Shown: positions 23,354 through 34,789, counted from the stretch's first letter. The stretch is 64,000 bases of DNA from Vanessa cardui (GCF_905220365.1 NC_061134.1:14027001-14091000), one strand, 5' to 3'. The notes: generated by a model from the sequence alone, not told the origin. Numbers and translations are program-made.

Positions 23354-26233
23354 TTATGGCTGTAGGAGCTTTTCAGTTTTTTGGTAGTCTAGCGAGGACA
23401 GCCACTTCAGAACAATCACTTTTAATTCTTTAAGGGATAGAGAGTTTAATATTTTATTAGCCTGATTATATATGTAGATGGACAAATAATTACTCTGTCT
23501 CCTAGCCAGAGCAGTGCGAGTCCTTGGAAGCACAATTACATTCCTAACTACTTGCCTACCGCTATTTATAATAGGGTCGTACGGGGTGTGCTGATATTGC
23601 CAAACAATAGACTGTAGTATGAACAATTGTCTAACCGTTAATACTGAGCATTTTTTATACAATTCTACAGTCGGAAATCTATAAGGGCTGAATGTCATTG
23701 TTTTAAGCAGGGATCTTTGGGCTCTTTCAACTAGTATCATATGAGATTTTGCGGCACCTCCCCAAACAACAACGCAGTAGCTTAAAATCGACTGCACTAG
23801 GGCATAATAAACGCTACGCAAAATATCGTGATCAACTACGTCTCTGAGTTTTTTAAAAATCCAGATAAGTTTCCGAGTGCGAGTTGCTAACAATTCAATA
23901 TGCTGCTGCCAGCCAAGTTTATCATCTAATATAACACCCAAATATTTGACCGTAGAGGATCTAGAGATAGACAAACATGCACAAGAATCAGTCGTCGATG
24001 AATGGCATGTGTGAACCCTAATTTCGACGTTAGGGATACTCATTTTAGCAGTAGTGAATTGTAAAAATGTTGTCTTTTTAATATTTAAAGTTAAACCATT
24101 TGTCTGTAGCCAATCAGTTATCCTACAAAACCCTTCCTGAGCCCCGTCCCGTACTTCGTCCCAAGTTGCTCCATAAAATACAACAGCCGTGTCATCAGCA
24201 TAAGCAAAAATTTTACCAGCAGTTAAGATTGTTTGACACAAATCGTTAATATAAATCAAGAACATAGTGGGACCCAGAACGCTACCTTGTGGGACTCCGT
24301 ATGTGACGGGCACCATATCACTAATTAGATCATCAATTTTAACTTGCTGAGTACGACCATTAAGAAAACCAGAGTACATGGACAGAGAAGTACCTCGTAT
24401 ACCAATTCTTTCCAGTTTCTCCACAAGGGCTGTTATCGAGAGGGTGTCAAAAGCCTTTGCTAAGTCGAGGAAGATACCGATACATTTATCCCCGGAGTCG
24501 ATATGACTGGTAACATAATCAGTTAGATTACGTACCGCGTGTGAAGTATTTTTGTTAGATCTAAAGCCAAATTGATTATTAGAGTCTTTTATTTAGAATG
24601 ATTTCTATAATTTTTGATAGAGATGTAAGCACTGAGATCGGTCTATAGTTTGTGACATCCTCTCGACCCCCACCCTTGTGGACTGGGGTAACAAGAGCCC
24701 TCTTGAAAACTTTGGGAAAGATTCCTTGTTCAAAACAAAGCTTCAATAAGGCTGTAAGAGGATGAACAATGATATTTTTAGCCAGTTTTAAAAATTTACT
24801 TGAAATCATATCATATCCAACGGCGCAATTTGTTTTAAGGTTATTAATTATTGATTCAACTTCAGCTTCATCTGGCGGTAAGAGGACCATAGAGTTAGGT
24901 AGGTACGGAATTTTAGGAGTTGTTAGGGTATGAGGGGTTTCAATGTTGCTCGCTAACTTACTGCCAATGCTTGCAAAATAATTATTTACAGCTGTAACAG
25001 CCTTACAAGGTTCATCATACTTATGTAAAAGTTCTTTAGATGAAACTTTTTCATTAGAATTGCCAACTATGACTTTGAGAGCAGACCAAGTTTGCTTATT
25101 ATTTCTAGCGTTCTGAATTAAGGACTTGTCGTATTGGATTTTGAGTTTCCTAATTAGTAAATTACAAAAAATTCTATACCTTTTATAGCTAATTTCTGTC
25201 ACAGTATTATTTGGATCAGCTCTGAATCTTTTGTGCAACCTATCACGATGGCGAATGCATCTAAGTATGCCAGGAGTGATCCAGGGTTTAATAATTTTTT
25301 TCCTACTGGGAATTTTGATCTTCTTTGAGGTACTATTAATAACGCAACAAAAGAAGACGCTGCTACATCGGCATTAGGAGATAAATAAATAAATGAGAAA
25401 TCGATGTTTTTAACACCATCTACGGCTGCAACAAGATCTGTTTTTATAAAGTAACTATCACTAGGTGGTTTTGGGCACGTTAGACATAAACTGAGCAAAA
25501 CCGAGGCATGGTCGGTAACAGTAGTATTCATTACAACGACAATAGCGCGAAATTTTGTTTTAGTAAATATATGATCTAAACAATTTTTAATTCGTGTTGG
25601 AAAGTAGTGACCTGGAAGAAGTCCGAGTTCCGCCATTAGATTGAGATACGACGAGCTGTTTTTATCACTATTCCCCCGCTCAATGTCAATATTCATGTCA
25701 CCTATCAAAAATATGTTAGCACACCGAATGGGCCTAATTATATTGTCCAGTGAATTCAGAAATATGTTGGCATTATAAACAGAAGGGGATCGATATGTAC
25801 AGACAAGAATTAAATCTGGTATAATTTTTAAAACCGCAAAGTTTGCACCATGCCCCTCCGGCTCCGAAAAAGTACAGCGCAAACCATCCCTAACGTAAAT
25901 AATGATACCATAATTCTGATTATGAAGTATTTTAGAAAAGTAACAGGTGTAATTATCCATGGCAGGTGGCGGTTTATGTTCACAAAGCCAACATTCTGTT
26001 AAAATAATAACGTCAACCTCTGCACCTAGTCTTTCCGAATTGACCATAAAATTGTCAATGTTTTTATATATACTACGTATGTTCTGAGTGATAATGTTTA
26101 TAGAACTTTTACCAGATGACTTAACAAGACGGCTACATGACTCAGTATCACAGAAATAAGCTTCGGCTACCGTTTTATTATCAATATCCTTAGATATATT
26201 TTCTAAAGCTAAATTAGGGAATGTACTGACCAA
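23354..26233 (-). pseudogene. LINE ORF2: endonuclease + reverse transcriptase, frameshifted
   Basis: Would encode the replication protein that nicks target DNA and reverse-transcribes the element RNA. First frame (26233 to about 25330) holds an APE-type endonuclease: LNIRS-like IITQNIRSI, ILTECWL with the catalytic Glu, GDMNID, and TVTDHASVLL with the Asp-His pair. The frame then shifts near 25330; the second frame (25238-24579) holds PVHKGGGREDVTNYRPISVL. A deletion plus shift near 24580 removes about ten residues compared with the intact relative (NKRL directly before NNQFGF). The third frame contains IFLDLAKAFD, YGVPQGSVLGPTMF and FAYADDTAVVF (RT motifs A, B, C) and ends at 23354 in QKTEKLLQP. 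Catalytic residues are present, but the breaks prevent a full protein. Confidence 0.88.
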
Positions 26234-26576
26234 ATAGAATCTATTTCACAAACCATGGTATCCAAATAAATACATAATTTACAGATTTTAGCTAGACGTA
26301 CGAATGTAAATGATATTATTAAGATAAAGCAAGCCCTTAGTGGAAAGATTAAGCTCCAGATTTTTATGAATTTTAAGAGTACCAAAAATGAGGTGTATGT
26401 GTGTGTGTGTGAGTGTGAATGTTTCTTAACATTAGTGCAATTAAAATAAAACTAAAACTAAAACTAATTTTGCGCAAAACTTTCATAAAAACAAGTATAA
26501 ATAAAAAACAATTAGTAATCGTTATGCACAAGAGTCTCGAGTCGAATGATCCTATCGACACACAAGTTAATACTAG

Positions 26577-27499
26577 TCACTTATCTTGCCGCAATTTTGA
26601 CAATACTTCCTCAGAATCAACGCAAACGTACCGTTCGTTTGTTTCTCTGCGGAGGTATACTTTTCCAAAAGAAGTCCAACAAAATTTGTATCCATTATCA
26701 CTCGCAAAATTGCGAGCGAGACGATACAGATGATGTTCTCGTGGCGTTAAACACTCGGATAAATAAATTGGTTTCTCAGGACCTTCTATTGAGAGGTGTT
26801 TTGTATTTATTTTATTTGAGCTATTATTTCGGTTGTACTCGCGGGTTTTTCTAATTATTTTGTCCTTTTTAACAGCGCTCACAAGATCTACAATGACTGT
26901 ACCCGGTCTATCCGACTTACTCCTCGCTCGAAAAATATCTTTTATATCGTGTTGCTGAACGGGGACGCCAACAACACTGCAAGTTTTTACAACGATATTG
27001 CAGAGATCGTCTTTACCTTTTTTTTCTTTTTTCGGTATATTTTTAATCTCTAGTCTTGTTGAGTACATCGAACGCTCTAAAGTTTCAATCTTCAACTCCA
27101 GTTGTTGGATATATTGTCATCGAGCGAACGAAAGGCGATCAGCCTTCATGCCTCGTCCAGTTTTATTTTTAGGTCGTCGTATTTTTTTGACACAAACTCA
27201 ATCGTAGACATAATACTGTTGTTTTGGATAATCAATTCCTCCAGCTTTGACTCGAGTGTAGAAAACTTACTACTATTTTCCCCATTTGATTCGGCAAGTA
27301 GACCACGAATTTCTTCCATAAAGACACTCACACTCGAAACGCCATCTCTCTTACGTTTTCTTATATTTATATTGTCCTGATCTATTGTACTTAAGTTCGG
27401 CGCGGATCCAGCAAGTCCTGGAGCCGAATCCAAACTCTGACTCAAGCTGGTTATGTTCAGGCCTGTAGGGGTTGCGGGCGGGGTGCGTTTAAGTGGCAT
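26577..27499 (-). pseudogene. LINE ORF1: coiled-coil nucleic-acid-binding protein, frameshifted
   Basis: The start is taken at 27499 (MPLKRTPPATPTG) because it aligns with MSLTRTPPSTY of the intact relative. A longer reading from 27580 is less likely. The first half has a basic patch IRKRKRDGV and a coiled coil ending KKYDDLKIKLDEA. The frame breaks between about 27146 and 27095. The second half (STRLEIKNIPKKEKKGKD to LSKLRQDK) contains IYLSECLTPREHHLYRLARN and YKFCWTSFGKVYLR, a C-terminal RNA-binding region resembling the FP25K-type fold found in insect LINE ORF1s. The stop lies about 340 bp before ORF2. Confidence 0.8.
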
Positions 27500-27870
27500 G
27501 GTGAAGAATAAATAGCTGTAAAGTAGTTCTACTTTTTGCCTTATTAGAAATAACAGGCGTTGCGAATGAGTGAAGTTCAATAAAGATTGTTGATAGTGGT
27601 AGAAAATTTCATTCGAATCGAACTAGCGTCAATGATGTAGCGGCAACAACGCCCGCCCCAAGCTCAGCGATCCTTGGTTTAAACCCCGACCACACCGACA
27701 CAAATGTCAATTTAAATTTTTCTTACAATTAGGGGCTCCAGCAAACAGCCAAGCTCGTCTTCAACACTCAGCGGGCGGAGTCCGGGGCTCACCACAAAAT
27801 AAATTTAAAAAAAAAATTAAATCGAACAAGCACCAGCGACACGTCCTCTCGGTTTCGAATACCAGCCGGA

Positions 27871-28141
27871 AGAGTTATAAGAGTTATTGTTTTACGTCAA
27901 AACAAATAATATTTTATGGAAATATTTATTTGCTAGGGTACAATTAGTGACACTCATGATACATAATTTGAGAAGATATTGTATTATTATTTGACATTCG
28001 ACTTAAAGTATTTTGAGACACAGAAGTATTGTTATACGCTGCGGACTGCTACTCAAAATTCTGATGATGAAGGTACAACCGACTACCTCTTCCTAAGCTT
28101 AAAATGAGATTTGAACCCGTTATACTAGATAGATACTAGAC
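27871..28141. other. No gene recognised
   Basis: AT-rich flank of the LINE; nothing assigned. Confidence 0.35.
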
Positions 28142-28217
28142 CGTCTATGGTAAAAACAAAAGAATAGCAACACTTTAAATTCGTCTACGGTAAAAACAAA
28201 CGAATAGCAATACTTTA
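28142..28217. repeat. Tandem repeat, two 36-bp units, period 40
   Basis: CGTCTA(T/C)GGTAAAAACAAA with A/C GAATAGCAA and CACTTTA/TACTTTA occurs at 28142-28177 and 28182-28217 with three mismatches. Confidence 0.9.
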
Positions 28218-29269
28218 GCGGATTTCAATTTTACAGTGCTGTGTTCCGGTTGCATAATATCATCCAGATTATAAATGATTACATGAATGAATATTTTATC
28301 CACAACGGATGCTTAAATGTGAATATCCGATCGAGGGATTATTGATAAGATCACACATAAAGGAAACTTGTTTCTCTAGAGTTTTAAGGGATGAATACAC
28401 GAATTAATTTATTTTCAACTATTATTATTTTGTTAATTGATTTTATCTTCATTTAACTGGCGAGTCTTCACAACCTATAGATGTGCGAAGTTCATGGTGT
28501 TATAATTACGCCAAACATGAAGTTTTGATTAAAAAAAACAACTAAAGTATCAAATACATATTTGTGTGTATTTACGAGTTTTAGCAAATAATCTGTCATT
28601 ACGTATTTTTATGACATTGATAGGTGGATAAACTAAATGAGCCATATGATGGTGTGTCACCACTGCCTATAAAAATTGGCGCTGTGAATATTACCCATTG
28701 AATATGTAACCAAACTCAGGAACGCACAACAGCTATGAAATAGAAACTACCAAACTTGAAATTTTTGCTCATCTAAGTTAGCGCATATGTATATGTTCTA
28801 TAACTTTCTTCGAGTCATGCAGATGTTCCCACATTTCGCTTTTCAGTTCAGCAAGGCGAATTGCAATCACAGATGTTTGAACAGATTCAAGACGGTAAGT
28901 TTTGGAGATTCATGCCATTTATATATTTTGGGTCAACCTCAAATGAAATGAGTTCAATAGTAACTCTTCATTCTCTTAAATTTTATTTCAATGATGCTTG
29001 GTATATTTTTGAAAATCTTCATCTACAAAATCAATATGAGAAACGGTGACGTCAATTTGTCAATTATCCAATCTTAAAACTTTAAACCCAAAAAACAATA
29101 CACATTTGTGAACTTTGTATAAGCGTATTTTCTAAATATACCTTTTTAAATTTGACATTTGAAAATGTCTACACACTTATTATGCTTGCTTTTAAGATAG
29201 AGTAATTTACAAAAACGAAATATAGTTTATGTTTGTACCGTTTATTCCATCACAGGACTGATTGAAAAA
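28218..29269. other. No gene; decayed family B scrap
   Basis: ATAGGTGGATAAACTAAATGAG to GCCATATGATGGTGTGTCACC (28620-28740) is a badly decayed forward family B copy. A short open stretch with an AG before it and GTAAGT after it (about 28843-28891) looks exon-like but has no supported homology. Confidence 0.4.
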
Positions 29270-29830
29270 TAATTATAAATCTTTTTCTTCATCATTTTTT
29301 AATTAAGTGAAATCCGGAAAGTAAATTCTACAGAAAAGAACCGGCAAGAAACTCAGTAGTTACTCTTTTTTAACATTTGAAAAATACAAAGTTATGTTAA
29401 TTAATACAATTATTTAAATTAATGTATCCTGCTTGGAAGTCAACAGGTATTAACTCAACGCTTTTTTATCATCTATAAAATCTTGTATCGAATAAAATGC
29501 ATTTTCCCAATGTATTCTTTACAAACGATTTGAATTTACGAAACGGCTAAGTTAAAAATGTCTGCGGAATTTTATTATAGAAGCGGAGCCTTGCCCCGAA
29601 AAGGATTTATCGACTTTGCGGAGTCGAAAACTTGGCGTTATAAGCTTATCCTTACTTCTAGTGACACAACGATTATCACTGATTTTATCAAAGTGATCAA
29701 TGTTACTGTGAATATACATAATATAGTTGTAAATATACTGTGACACAACAGTGAGTATTCCTACTTTGTTAAAAACATCCCGAAGAGAGTCTTTAGCTCT
29801 AATAACTACTAAATCCAAATAAAGGAACAT
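29270..29830 (-). mobile_element. Truncated, rearranged LINE 3' end (family D lineage)
   Basis: On the minus strand a decayed ORF2 end (IRAKDSLRDVF, VSQYIYNYIMYIHSNID, NRCVTRSKDKLITPSFRLRK, KSFSGQG) is followed by the family D 3' UTR with GAAACTCAGTAGTTACTC-type sequence reversed at 29335-29370. Residues align with the fragment at 4-501 (KHNLVTPVTRLHRV, SFVGQ). The very C-terminal segment is scrambled. Confidence 0.65.
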
Positions 29831-30111
29831 ATATTCCCTAAAAAAACAAAAGCACTATCCCATTTCAACAGTACATATTAGAACCAATAAAATATTGCAG
29901 ATAAATTACTTTCGTTACTAAAAGGCACTAAATTCAAGTTTAGTTTGGAAGCAACCAGAAATGTGTCCAAAGGCTTAGCGTCGTTTCAGTAATTTGACGA
30001 CAGACCCACTCGGCTGGCGTTTGATTAGAATTTTATGAGAGTTCTCTGCGATCCTTAATATTCTAATCGGCCGAGCTGGTTATATTAACTATATTTATGC
30101 TACTAAAGATC

Positions 30112-30424
30112 AACAACAACAACAACAACAACAACAACAGCCTGTAAATTCCCACTGCTGGGCTAAAGGCCTCCTCTCCCTTTGAGGAGAAGGTTTGGAA
30201 CATATTCCACCACGCTGTTCCAATGCGGGTTGGTGGAATACATATGTGGCGGAATTTCTTTGAAATTTGTCAAATGCAGGTTTCCTCACGATGTTTTCCT
30301 TCACCGCTGAGCACGAGATGAATTATAAAGACAAATTAAGCACATGAATCAGGGGTGCTTGCCTGGGTTTGAACCCGCAATCATCGGTTACGATGCACGC
30401 GGGCCACCACTGGGCCATCTCGAC
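30112..30424 (-). repeat. SINE family A, young subfamily, long CAA tail
   Basis: The CAA tail runs 30112-30138, then GCCTGTAAATTCCCACTGCT. Diagnostic variants shared with 33518 and 46885 are GGGCTAAAGGCCTCC, TAAAGACAAATTAAGC and GAATCAG.GGTGC. The head at the right is GAGATGGCCCAGTGG (minus strand). Confidence 0.9.
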
Positions 30425-30458
30425 ACTAAAGATCAGACCAACAAAAATACAGTTGTAC

Positions 30459-30645
30459 TGAACAATATGACATACATTACACTTATCTCAATGAAAGTAG
30501 CTAAAGCACTTTTGTTATGGAAAATCAGAATACCAGTACCACATATGCCCAGACCCAAGACAACATAGAAAACGATCGAACCCGGGACCTCAGAGTGGCG
30601 TACCCATGAAAACCGATGTACACACTACACGACTACGGAGGTCGT
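30459..30645 (-). repeat. SINE family C copy with internal deletions
   Basis: ACATACATTACACTTATCTC at the left and the head CGACCTCCGTAGTCGTGTAG (minus strand) at the right. The GTCGATGTAGAAA section is deleted. Confidence 0.8.
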
Positions 30646-30899
30646 CAATGTGAGGTATTGAGAAACTCCTCCTATTTTTGAAGTCGATTAAAAAAAGATG
30701 CAACAGCAATAATGGTTAGATTAAAATACGTTTGCGTATATTCAAATTTCCGGACAGTATTTATTTGTTAATTGCCCAATGGTGTAAGGGCTGAATAAAG
30801 TAGCACGATCAATTCTGACCCTTGGGGCTATTGTCATCACCAGTCCTAAGACAAGTCTTAAACTTAATTGGAGTAGTACATACGAATATTGGCAATTCC

Positions 30900-31005
30900 T
30901 TAAAATCTGCTTTTCAAACCGGTGGTAGCTTGACTTTTAATTCACTGATGCATGACCCTTCAAAAGTGCTTTAATAATACTACTTGAATAAAGAATATTT
31001 TGATT
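30900..31005 (+). repeat. Family D: LINE 3' end, forward
   Basis: CAAACCGGTGGTAGCTTGAC, CTTCAAAAGTGC and CTACTTGAATAAAGAATATT mark the 3' terminal part of the LINE UTR. Confidence 0.6.
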
Positions 31006-31154
31006 TCATAATTCATTGGAGAATCACAATATTGCAAGGGCATTGGAAGAATGAGGATTCAATAGCAAAATATTTTTATTTTTGTATTATTTTGTTGTTG
31101 AATTTCAGAATCCCAATTTGAGCTATAACCGAAAAATATTTTTAAAACAACAAA

Positions 31155-31384
31155 ATTCATGTAATGATTGGTGCGAAATGAATAAAACAAACAATAGCCT
31201 TTGGAAAACAAAACAAAGAATCGTAAAATGTACATGAAAATGGAACAAACAAAGAACGACTCGTCAATATGAGTCCGCGCCGAATTGATGAAGAGCGGCG
31301 ATTGATGACGTCACGGGAACAACTGGCAGCTACCAAATATTGTTCATCAATCGTTAGAGGAATTGTGTTTTATTTACTCGAGGA
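31155..31384 (+). other. 230-bp conserved block, left copy (pair at 49909)
   Basis: Ungapped match to 49909-50138 with two differences (A/T at 31184 region; A/G in TCATC(A/G)ATCG), about 99 percent identity, whereas flanks drop off sharply on both sides. It contains the palindrome TGACGTCA (31306-31313), the core CRE/ATF site. A start codon at 31269 opens a 61-codon frame. It lies about 2.5 kb upstream of the pseudogene exon 1 relic; the other copy lies about 3.2 kb upstream of the live gene. It could be a regulatory element, a small gene or a young repeat. Confidence 0.85.
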
Positions 31385-31454
31385 AATTCCAGTTCAAGTG
31401 TACTTTATGGAAAACTGTAAAATGTATGAAATTATGGAAAAGAAAAATAAGTAA
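31269..31454 (+). CDS. Small open frame in the conserved block, function unknown
   Basis: Reads MSPRRIDEERRLMTSREQLA then ATKYCSSIVRGIVFYLLEE, with a charged N-terminal half and a hydrophobic stretch IVRGIVFYLL. No signal peptide or known domain was recognised. The first 39 residues are identical to those of the frame at 50023, and the only substitution within that stretch is silent (TCA/TCG). Past residue 39 the sequences differ but stay in frame and keep FMENC.M.E. That pattern favours coding but 61 codons in a repeat-rich region is weak evidence. No promoter or splice sites are evident. Confidence 0.25.
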   Translation: MSPRRIDEERRLMTSREQLAATKYCSSIVRGIVFYLLEEIPVQVYFMENCKMYEIMEKKNK

Positions 31455-31469
31455 AAAATAAAGTTGAAT

Positions 31470-31612
31470 AAGTATGTAACTGTCCACTGTCGGACAGAAG
31501 TCTCTCCTTTTAAGAGCTCCTTATTCAAGCAGCATACTGTAATGCTATTTAAAGCGAACTTCCTTAGTAGATGAACTACAGATAAACAAAAATTAAGCAC
31601 ATGACAGCTCAG
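31470..31612 (-). repeat. Decayed SINE family A scrap
   Basis: AACTGTCCACTGTCGGACAG, AGTCTCTCCTTTTAAGAGC and AACAAAAATTAAGCACATGA follow the order of a reverse family A SINE with heavy decay. Confidence 0.4.
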
Positions 31613-32211
31613 TCGGGGTTCTCATGATATTATTTTTATTTATAGTTACTTCTTACTTCAGACTTCCGTCGACCCCTTTTTAGGATTTCGTAGCCAAATG
31701 GCAAAAAACGGAAACCTTATGGATTCGTCATATCTGTCTATCCATCCGTCCGTATGTCACAGCCTGTTCCTAAATGATACTATTGAAAATTTGTTAGTAG
31801 ATGGTAAAAACTTTTCGGGACTCATCACAAGATATGATTGTATTTGTCTTTTTATAGAAATTGCTTTTTTTATTCTTTTAGTTCTTATAGTGTTGTTTTT
31901 TAATAGTCATTAGTTAATGTTTAATTTGCGTTTGTATTGTGTTTTCGTATTTTTATTTATTATTATTGCAGTATATGTTGGTCACGAACGAACTTATTGT
32001 TATTATTGTTATCCTTACTCTGTCAAACGCATTAAGATTTTCAGATAGAAGTAGAAAATAAAAAGAAAGGTATAAAAAGAACTGACACTCAAAAAAAAAT
32101 AACTCAATCCATACATGCGGAGTTCGCGAGACATAATTCTAAAGTCGTAAAACGTGTGACCGTCCAACCTTCAATACAATTACAGTAATAATGAAATTAA
32201 CTATGCAAAAG
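31613..32211. other. Transposon-like debris, no gene
   Basis: TTCGTAGCCAAATGGCAAAA then CGGAAACC and TCTATCCATCCGTCCGTATG near 31690-31755 is a motif commonly met in insect repeats. The open frame over it (31698-31913) is therefore not taken as a gene. Confidence 0.4.
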
Positions 32212-32365
32212 GACATAACATCGTAGTGCCCAAGGTTGGTGGCACATTGACGATGTAAGGAAAAGTTAATATTTCTTACAGCGTCATTGTCTATGGGTGA
32301 TGGTGACCACATACCATCAGGTGGCCCATATGCTCGTCCGCCAAACTATACCCTAAAAAAAAAAC
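32212..32365 (-). repeat. Family B repeat, partial, reverse
   Basis: CAAGGTTGGTGGCACATTGA to CAGGTGGCCCATATGCTCG and a terminal run of A. This is the first half of the family in reverse; the second half is missing. Confidence 0.82.
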
Positions 32366-32377
32366 AATATTGTAATG

Positions 32378-32434
32378 TCCGACTTTGCAATCAAATAAAA
32401 GATTATATATCTTTTATTTGATTGCAAAGTCGGA
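32378..32434. repeat. Perfect 26-bp hairpin, 5-nt loop
   Basis: TCCGACTTTGCAATCAAATA followed by AAAGAT (32378-32403) pairs exactly with 32409-32434 across TATAT. It begins 13 bp after the end of a family B copy. Confidence 0.95.
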
Positions 32435-32569
32435 TTATAACCAATATTTGGTGGTCCGAGAGCTACATATGCATGAAGCCAGCTCGACTGTTAACTCTAT
32501 TCATAACACATTATTTTCATAACAAAACAATGAATGTGTTAACATTATTAATTAAATTCGACAGTGTAT

Positions 32570-32868
32570 CTCAAGTGTCAGTGAGTTGTTTTATTGGAAA
32601 ACATGATAAGTATGCGCACCACCTTGGTGTCCGAAAATCCACAACAGCGCGATTTCTTAGACGTTTTCTGCTTCGCACAACCACTTTGTGGAACCAGATT
32701 TCGCTGCGATTTTTCCGAACCGATACGACATCCTTCCAGAAAAGAGCGTACTTCTTCCTTAAAGGCCGGCAACGCACCTGCAATCCCCCTGGTGTTGCAT
32801 ATGTCCATGGGAGGTGGTAGTCACTTTCCATAAGGTGAGCCTCCTGCTCGTTTGCCACCTATGTCATA
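32570..32868 (-). repeat. Family E repeat copy
   Basis: On the minus strand: GGTGGCAAACGAGCAGGAGG, GGAAAGTGACTACCACC, GCAGGTGCGTTGCCGGCC and TCGGTTCGGAAAAATCGCAG. Several overlapping open frames on both strands arise from its GC-richer composition and are not taken as genes. Confidence 0.72.
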
Positions 32869-32995
32869 AAAATATAAAAAAATATTCGTTTTAATGTAGA
32901 TTTAAGCGAGATGTCCCAGTAGGAATTTACATTTTCACATTTACATATTAATTAAAGAATAATAATTTAAAGCTTACCATTAGCGTATTCAGAAA

Positions 32996-33373
32996 GAATT
33001 ACTTTGAATATAACTGACCTATAAGTCAGTAGTATAACAAAAAAAATGCTTTAATACGTACTACCTAAACCGTTCTGTTAAAGTCAAGCACCACCACTAA
33101 ATATATGTGCTTAGTTTGTGTTTATAATTCATCTTGGCTCGGCGGTGAAGGTAAACATCATGAGGAAACCTGCATGTGTCTAATTTCATTGAAATTCTGC
33201 CACATGTGCATTCCACCAAACCGCATTAGAACAGCGTGGTGGAATATGTTCCAAGCCCTCTCCTTAATGGAAGAGGAGGCCACTAGCCCAGCTGAACGAA
33301 TTACTTTGAATACAAGAGTATAACAAAAAAAATGCTTTATTTCGATCTACCGAAACCGTTCTGTTTAAGTCAA
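32996..33373. repeat. Direct duplication of about 80-90 bp around a SINE
   Basis: GAATTACTTTGAATA, AGTATAACAAAAAAAATGCT and CGTTCTGT(T)TAAGTCAA occur at 32996-33086 and 33298-33373. The region between is family A SINE sequence. The copies differ by several substitutions and a small deletion, too long for an ordinary target-site duplication. Confidence 0.85.
33083..33297 (+). repeat. SINE family A, head truncated
   Basis: Starts at GCACCACCACTAAATATATG, continues GGCTCGGCGGTGAAGG and CCACATGTGCATTCCACC, and stops at CACTAGCCCAGCTG. Both ends are missing compared with full-length copies. Confidence 0.8.
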
Positions 33374-33517
33374 TCACCTGTATATATGTTACATTTCCTA
33401 GACATTGCATACAATTTCTACATTTCATACATTTCCAGTACCATATATATTAATTCTTAACACATACCAAAGTCTACCTGTGTCTATTTTTTCAGTTAAT
33501 CTAAATCCGAGCACATA

Positions 33518-33826
33518 TACAACAACAACAGCAACAACCTGTAAATTCCCACTGCTGGGCTAAAGGCCTCCTCTCCCTTTGAGGAGAAGGTTTGGAACTT
33601 ATTCCACCACGCTGTTCCAATGCGGGTTGGTGGAATACACATGTTGCAGAATTTCTATGAAATTTATCACATGCAGGTTTCCTCACGATGTTTTCCTTCA
33701 CCGCTGAGCACGAGATGAATTATAAAGACAAATTAAGCACATGAATCAGCGGTGCTTGCCTGGATTTGAACCCGCAATCATCGGTTAAGATGCACGCGTT
33801 CTAACCACTGGGCCATCTCGACTCAC
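33518..33826 (-). repeat. SINE family A, young subfamily
   Basis: CAACAACAACAGCAACAACC tail, then CTGTAAATTCCCACTGCTGG. Near-identical to the copy at 30112 and to 46885, sharing GGGCTAAAGGCC. The head at the right is GAGATGGCCCAGTGGTTAGA (minus strand). Confidence 0.9.
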
Positions 33827-34180
33827 ACATATACGTCTGGATAAATCTGACTTCTGTAAATCCACTCTAGTATAAGTGGTTAAAATAAATTAGGACACTG
33901 CGTTTATATGTATATACTCGTAATGCGGATTTTTGGTTCTAGTATTACATGCAGTAACGGTAAATGCTAATTTTATTAATGCTAAAATATGCAGTAAACT
34001 TTAATAAGGCGCTTCACGCAACATTTGAAGAGGAATTATACTGTATAACTACATGTTTCATACTGCGGCTTATATTCGCTCCTGTGTATCAAATATACAC
34101 TTAAATTGTTAGCAACAGTTGATGCTTTTCAAAACATGAAATATTTAGCAGCAAATTTTTTATAAAACTATTGGGTCAAC

Positions 34181-34475
34181 TTTTTTATGGAATAGGTTGG
34201 CGGACGAGCATATGGGCCACCTGATGGTAAGTGGTCACCATCACCCATAGACAACGAAGCTGTAAGTAAATTAAATTGTTCCTTACATCGTCAATGTGCC
34301 ACCAACCTTGGGAACTAAGATGTTATGTCCCTTGTGCCTGTAGTTAAACTGGCTCACCCACCCTTCAAACCGGAACACAACACTATACTGAGTACTGTTA
34401 TTTGGCGGTAGAATAATTGATGAGTGGGTGGTACCTACCCAGACGGGCTTGCACAAAGCCCTACCACCAGTGAAA
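34181..34475 (+). repeat. Family B repeat copy
   Basis: Full forward copy: TTTTTTATGGAATAGGTTGG to AAAGCCCTACCACCAG. It sits in intron 1 of the pseudogene relic and is absent from the live gene's intron 1. Confidence 0.9.
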
Positions 34476-34789
34476 GATCAGTTTCTATAGTTCTTTATGT
34501 GAGCATTTAAAAATATTTTTTTTTTATTTAGCGCCTACTCAAGATATCTTTAAAATGGGAAATAGCTACCATTATTTTTTAAAGAAAAAACACTATCCCA
34601 AATTACCACCCATTTATATACCTAAAAAATATGTCTGTGCATGCTTGACTAATTTCTGGCTGTACAACACTAATTGAACGTATAGTGTGATATACGTGTG
34701 CTCCATAAAAGTTATACAAAACATCATTTAAAGTTAAAATGTATACAATTTCATAATAACAAAGCAATTTTACTGTCGTATTAAAAAAG

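Larger units (their letters stand above)
22978..27870 (-). mobile_element. Two-ORF LINE, nearly full length, inactivated
   Basis: ORF1 and ORF2 lie head to tail on the minus strand, followed at the left by a 3' UTR with CA/TG repeats (23210-23265) and a TTA-rich tail (22978-23018). The 5' border was placed near 27870 where GC-richer leader sequence gives way to AT-rich DNA; it is approximate and no target-site duplication was found. ORF1 and ORF2 closely parallel the intact element at 37150-42300, so both belong to one lineage of the jockey/CR1 group. Three disruptions make it non-autonomous. Confidence 0.8.

Noticed and set aside
28843..28891. Possible exon reading QGELQSQMFEQIQD with an AG before and GTAAGT after, faintly like the start of the NRF domain
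   Set aside because: Only 48 bp, weak resemblance, and it lies upstream of the 230-bp block, out of order with the duplication. Chance is more likely.
31698..31913. 71-codon open frame with a hydrophobic C-terminal half
   Set aside because: Its first part is a common insect repeat motif (TCGTAGCCAAATGGCAAAAA) and the hydrophobic end reflects T-rich sequence.
32422..32858. Four overlapping open frames of 76-132 codons on both strands
   Set aside because: They coincide with a family E dispersed repeat and none has a recognisable domain.
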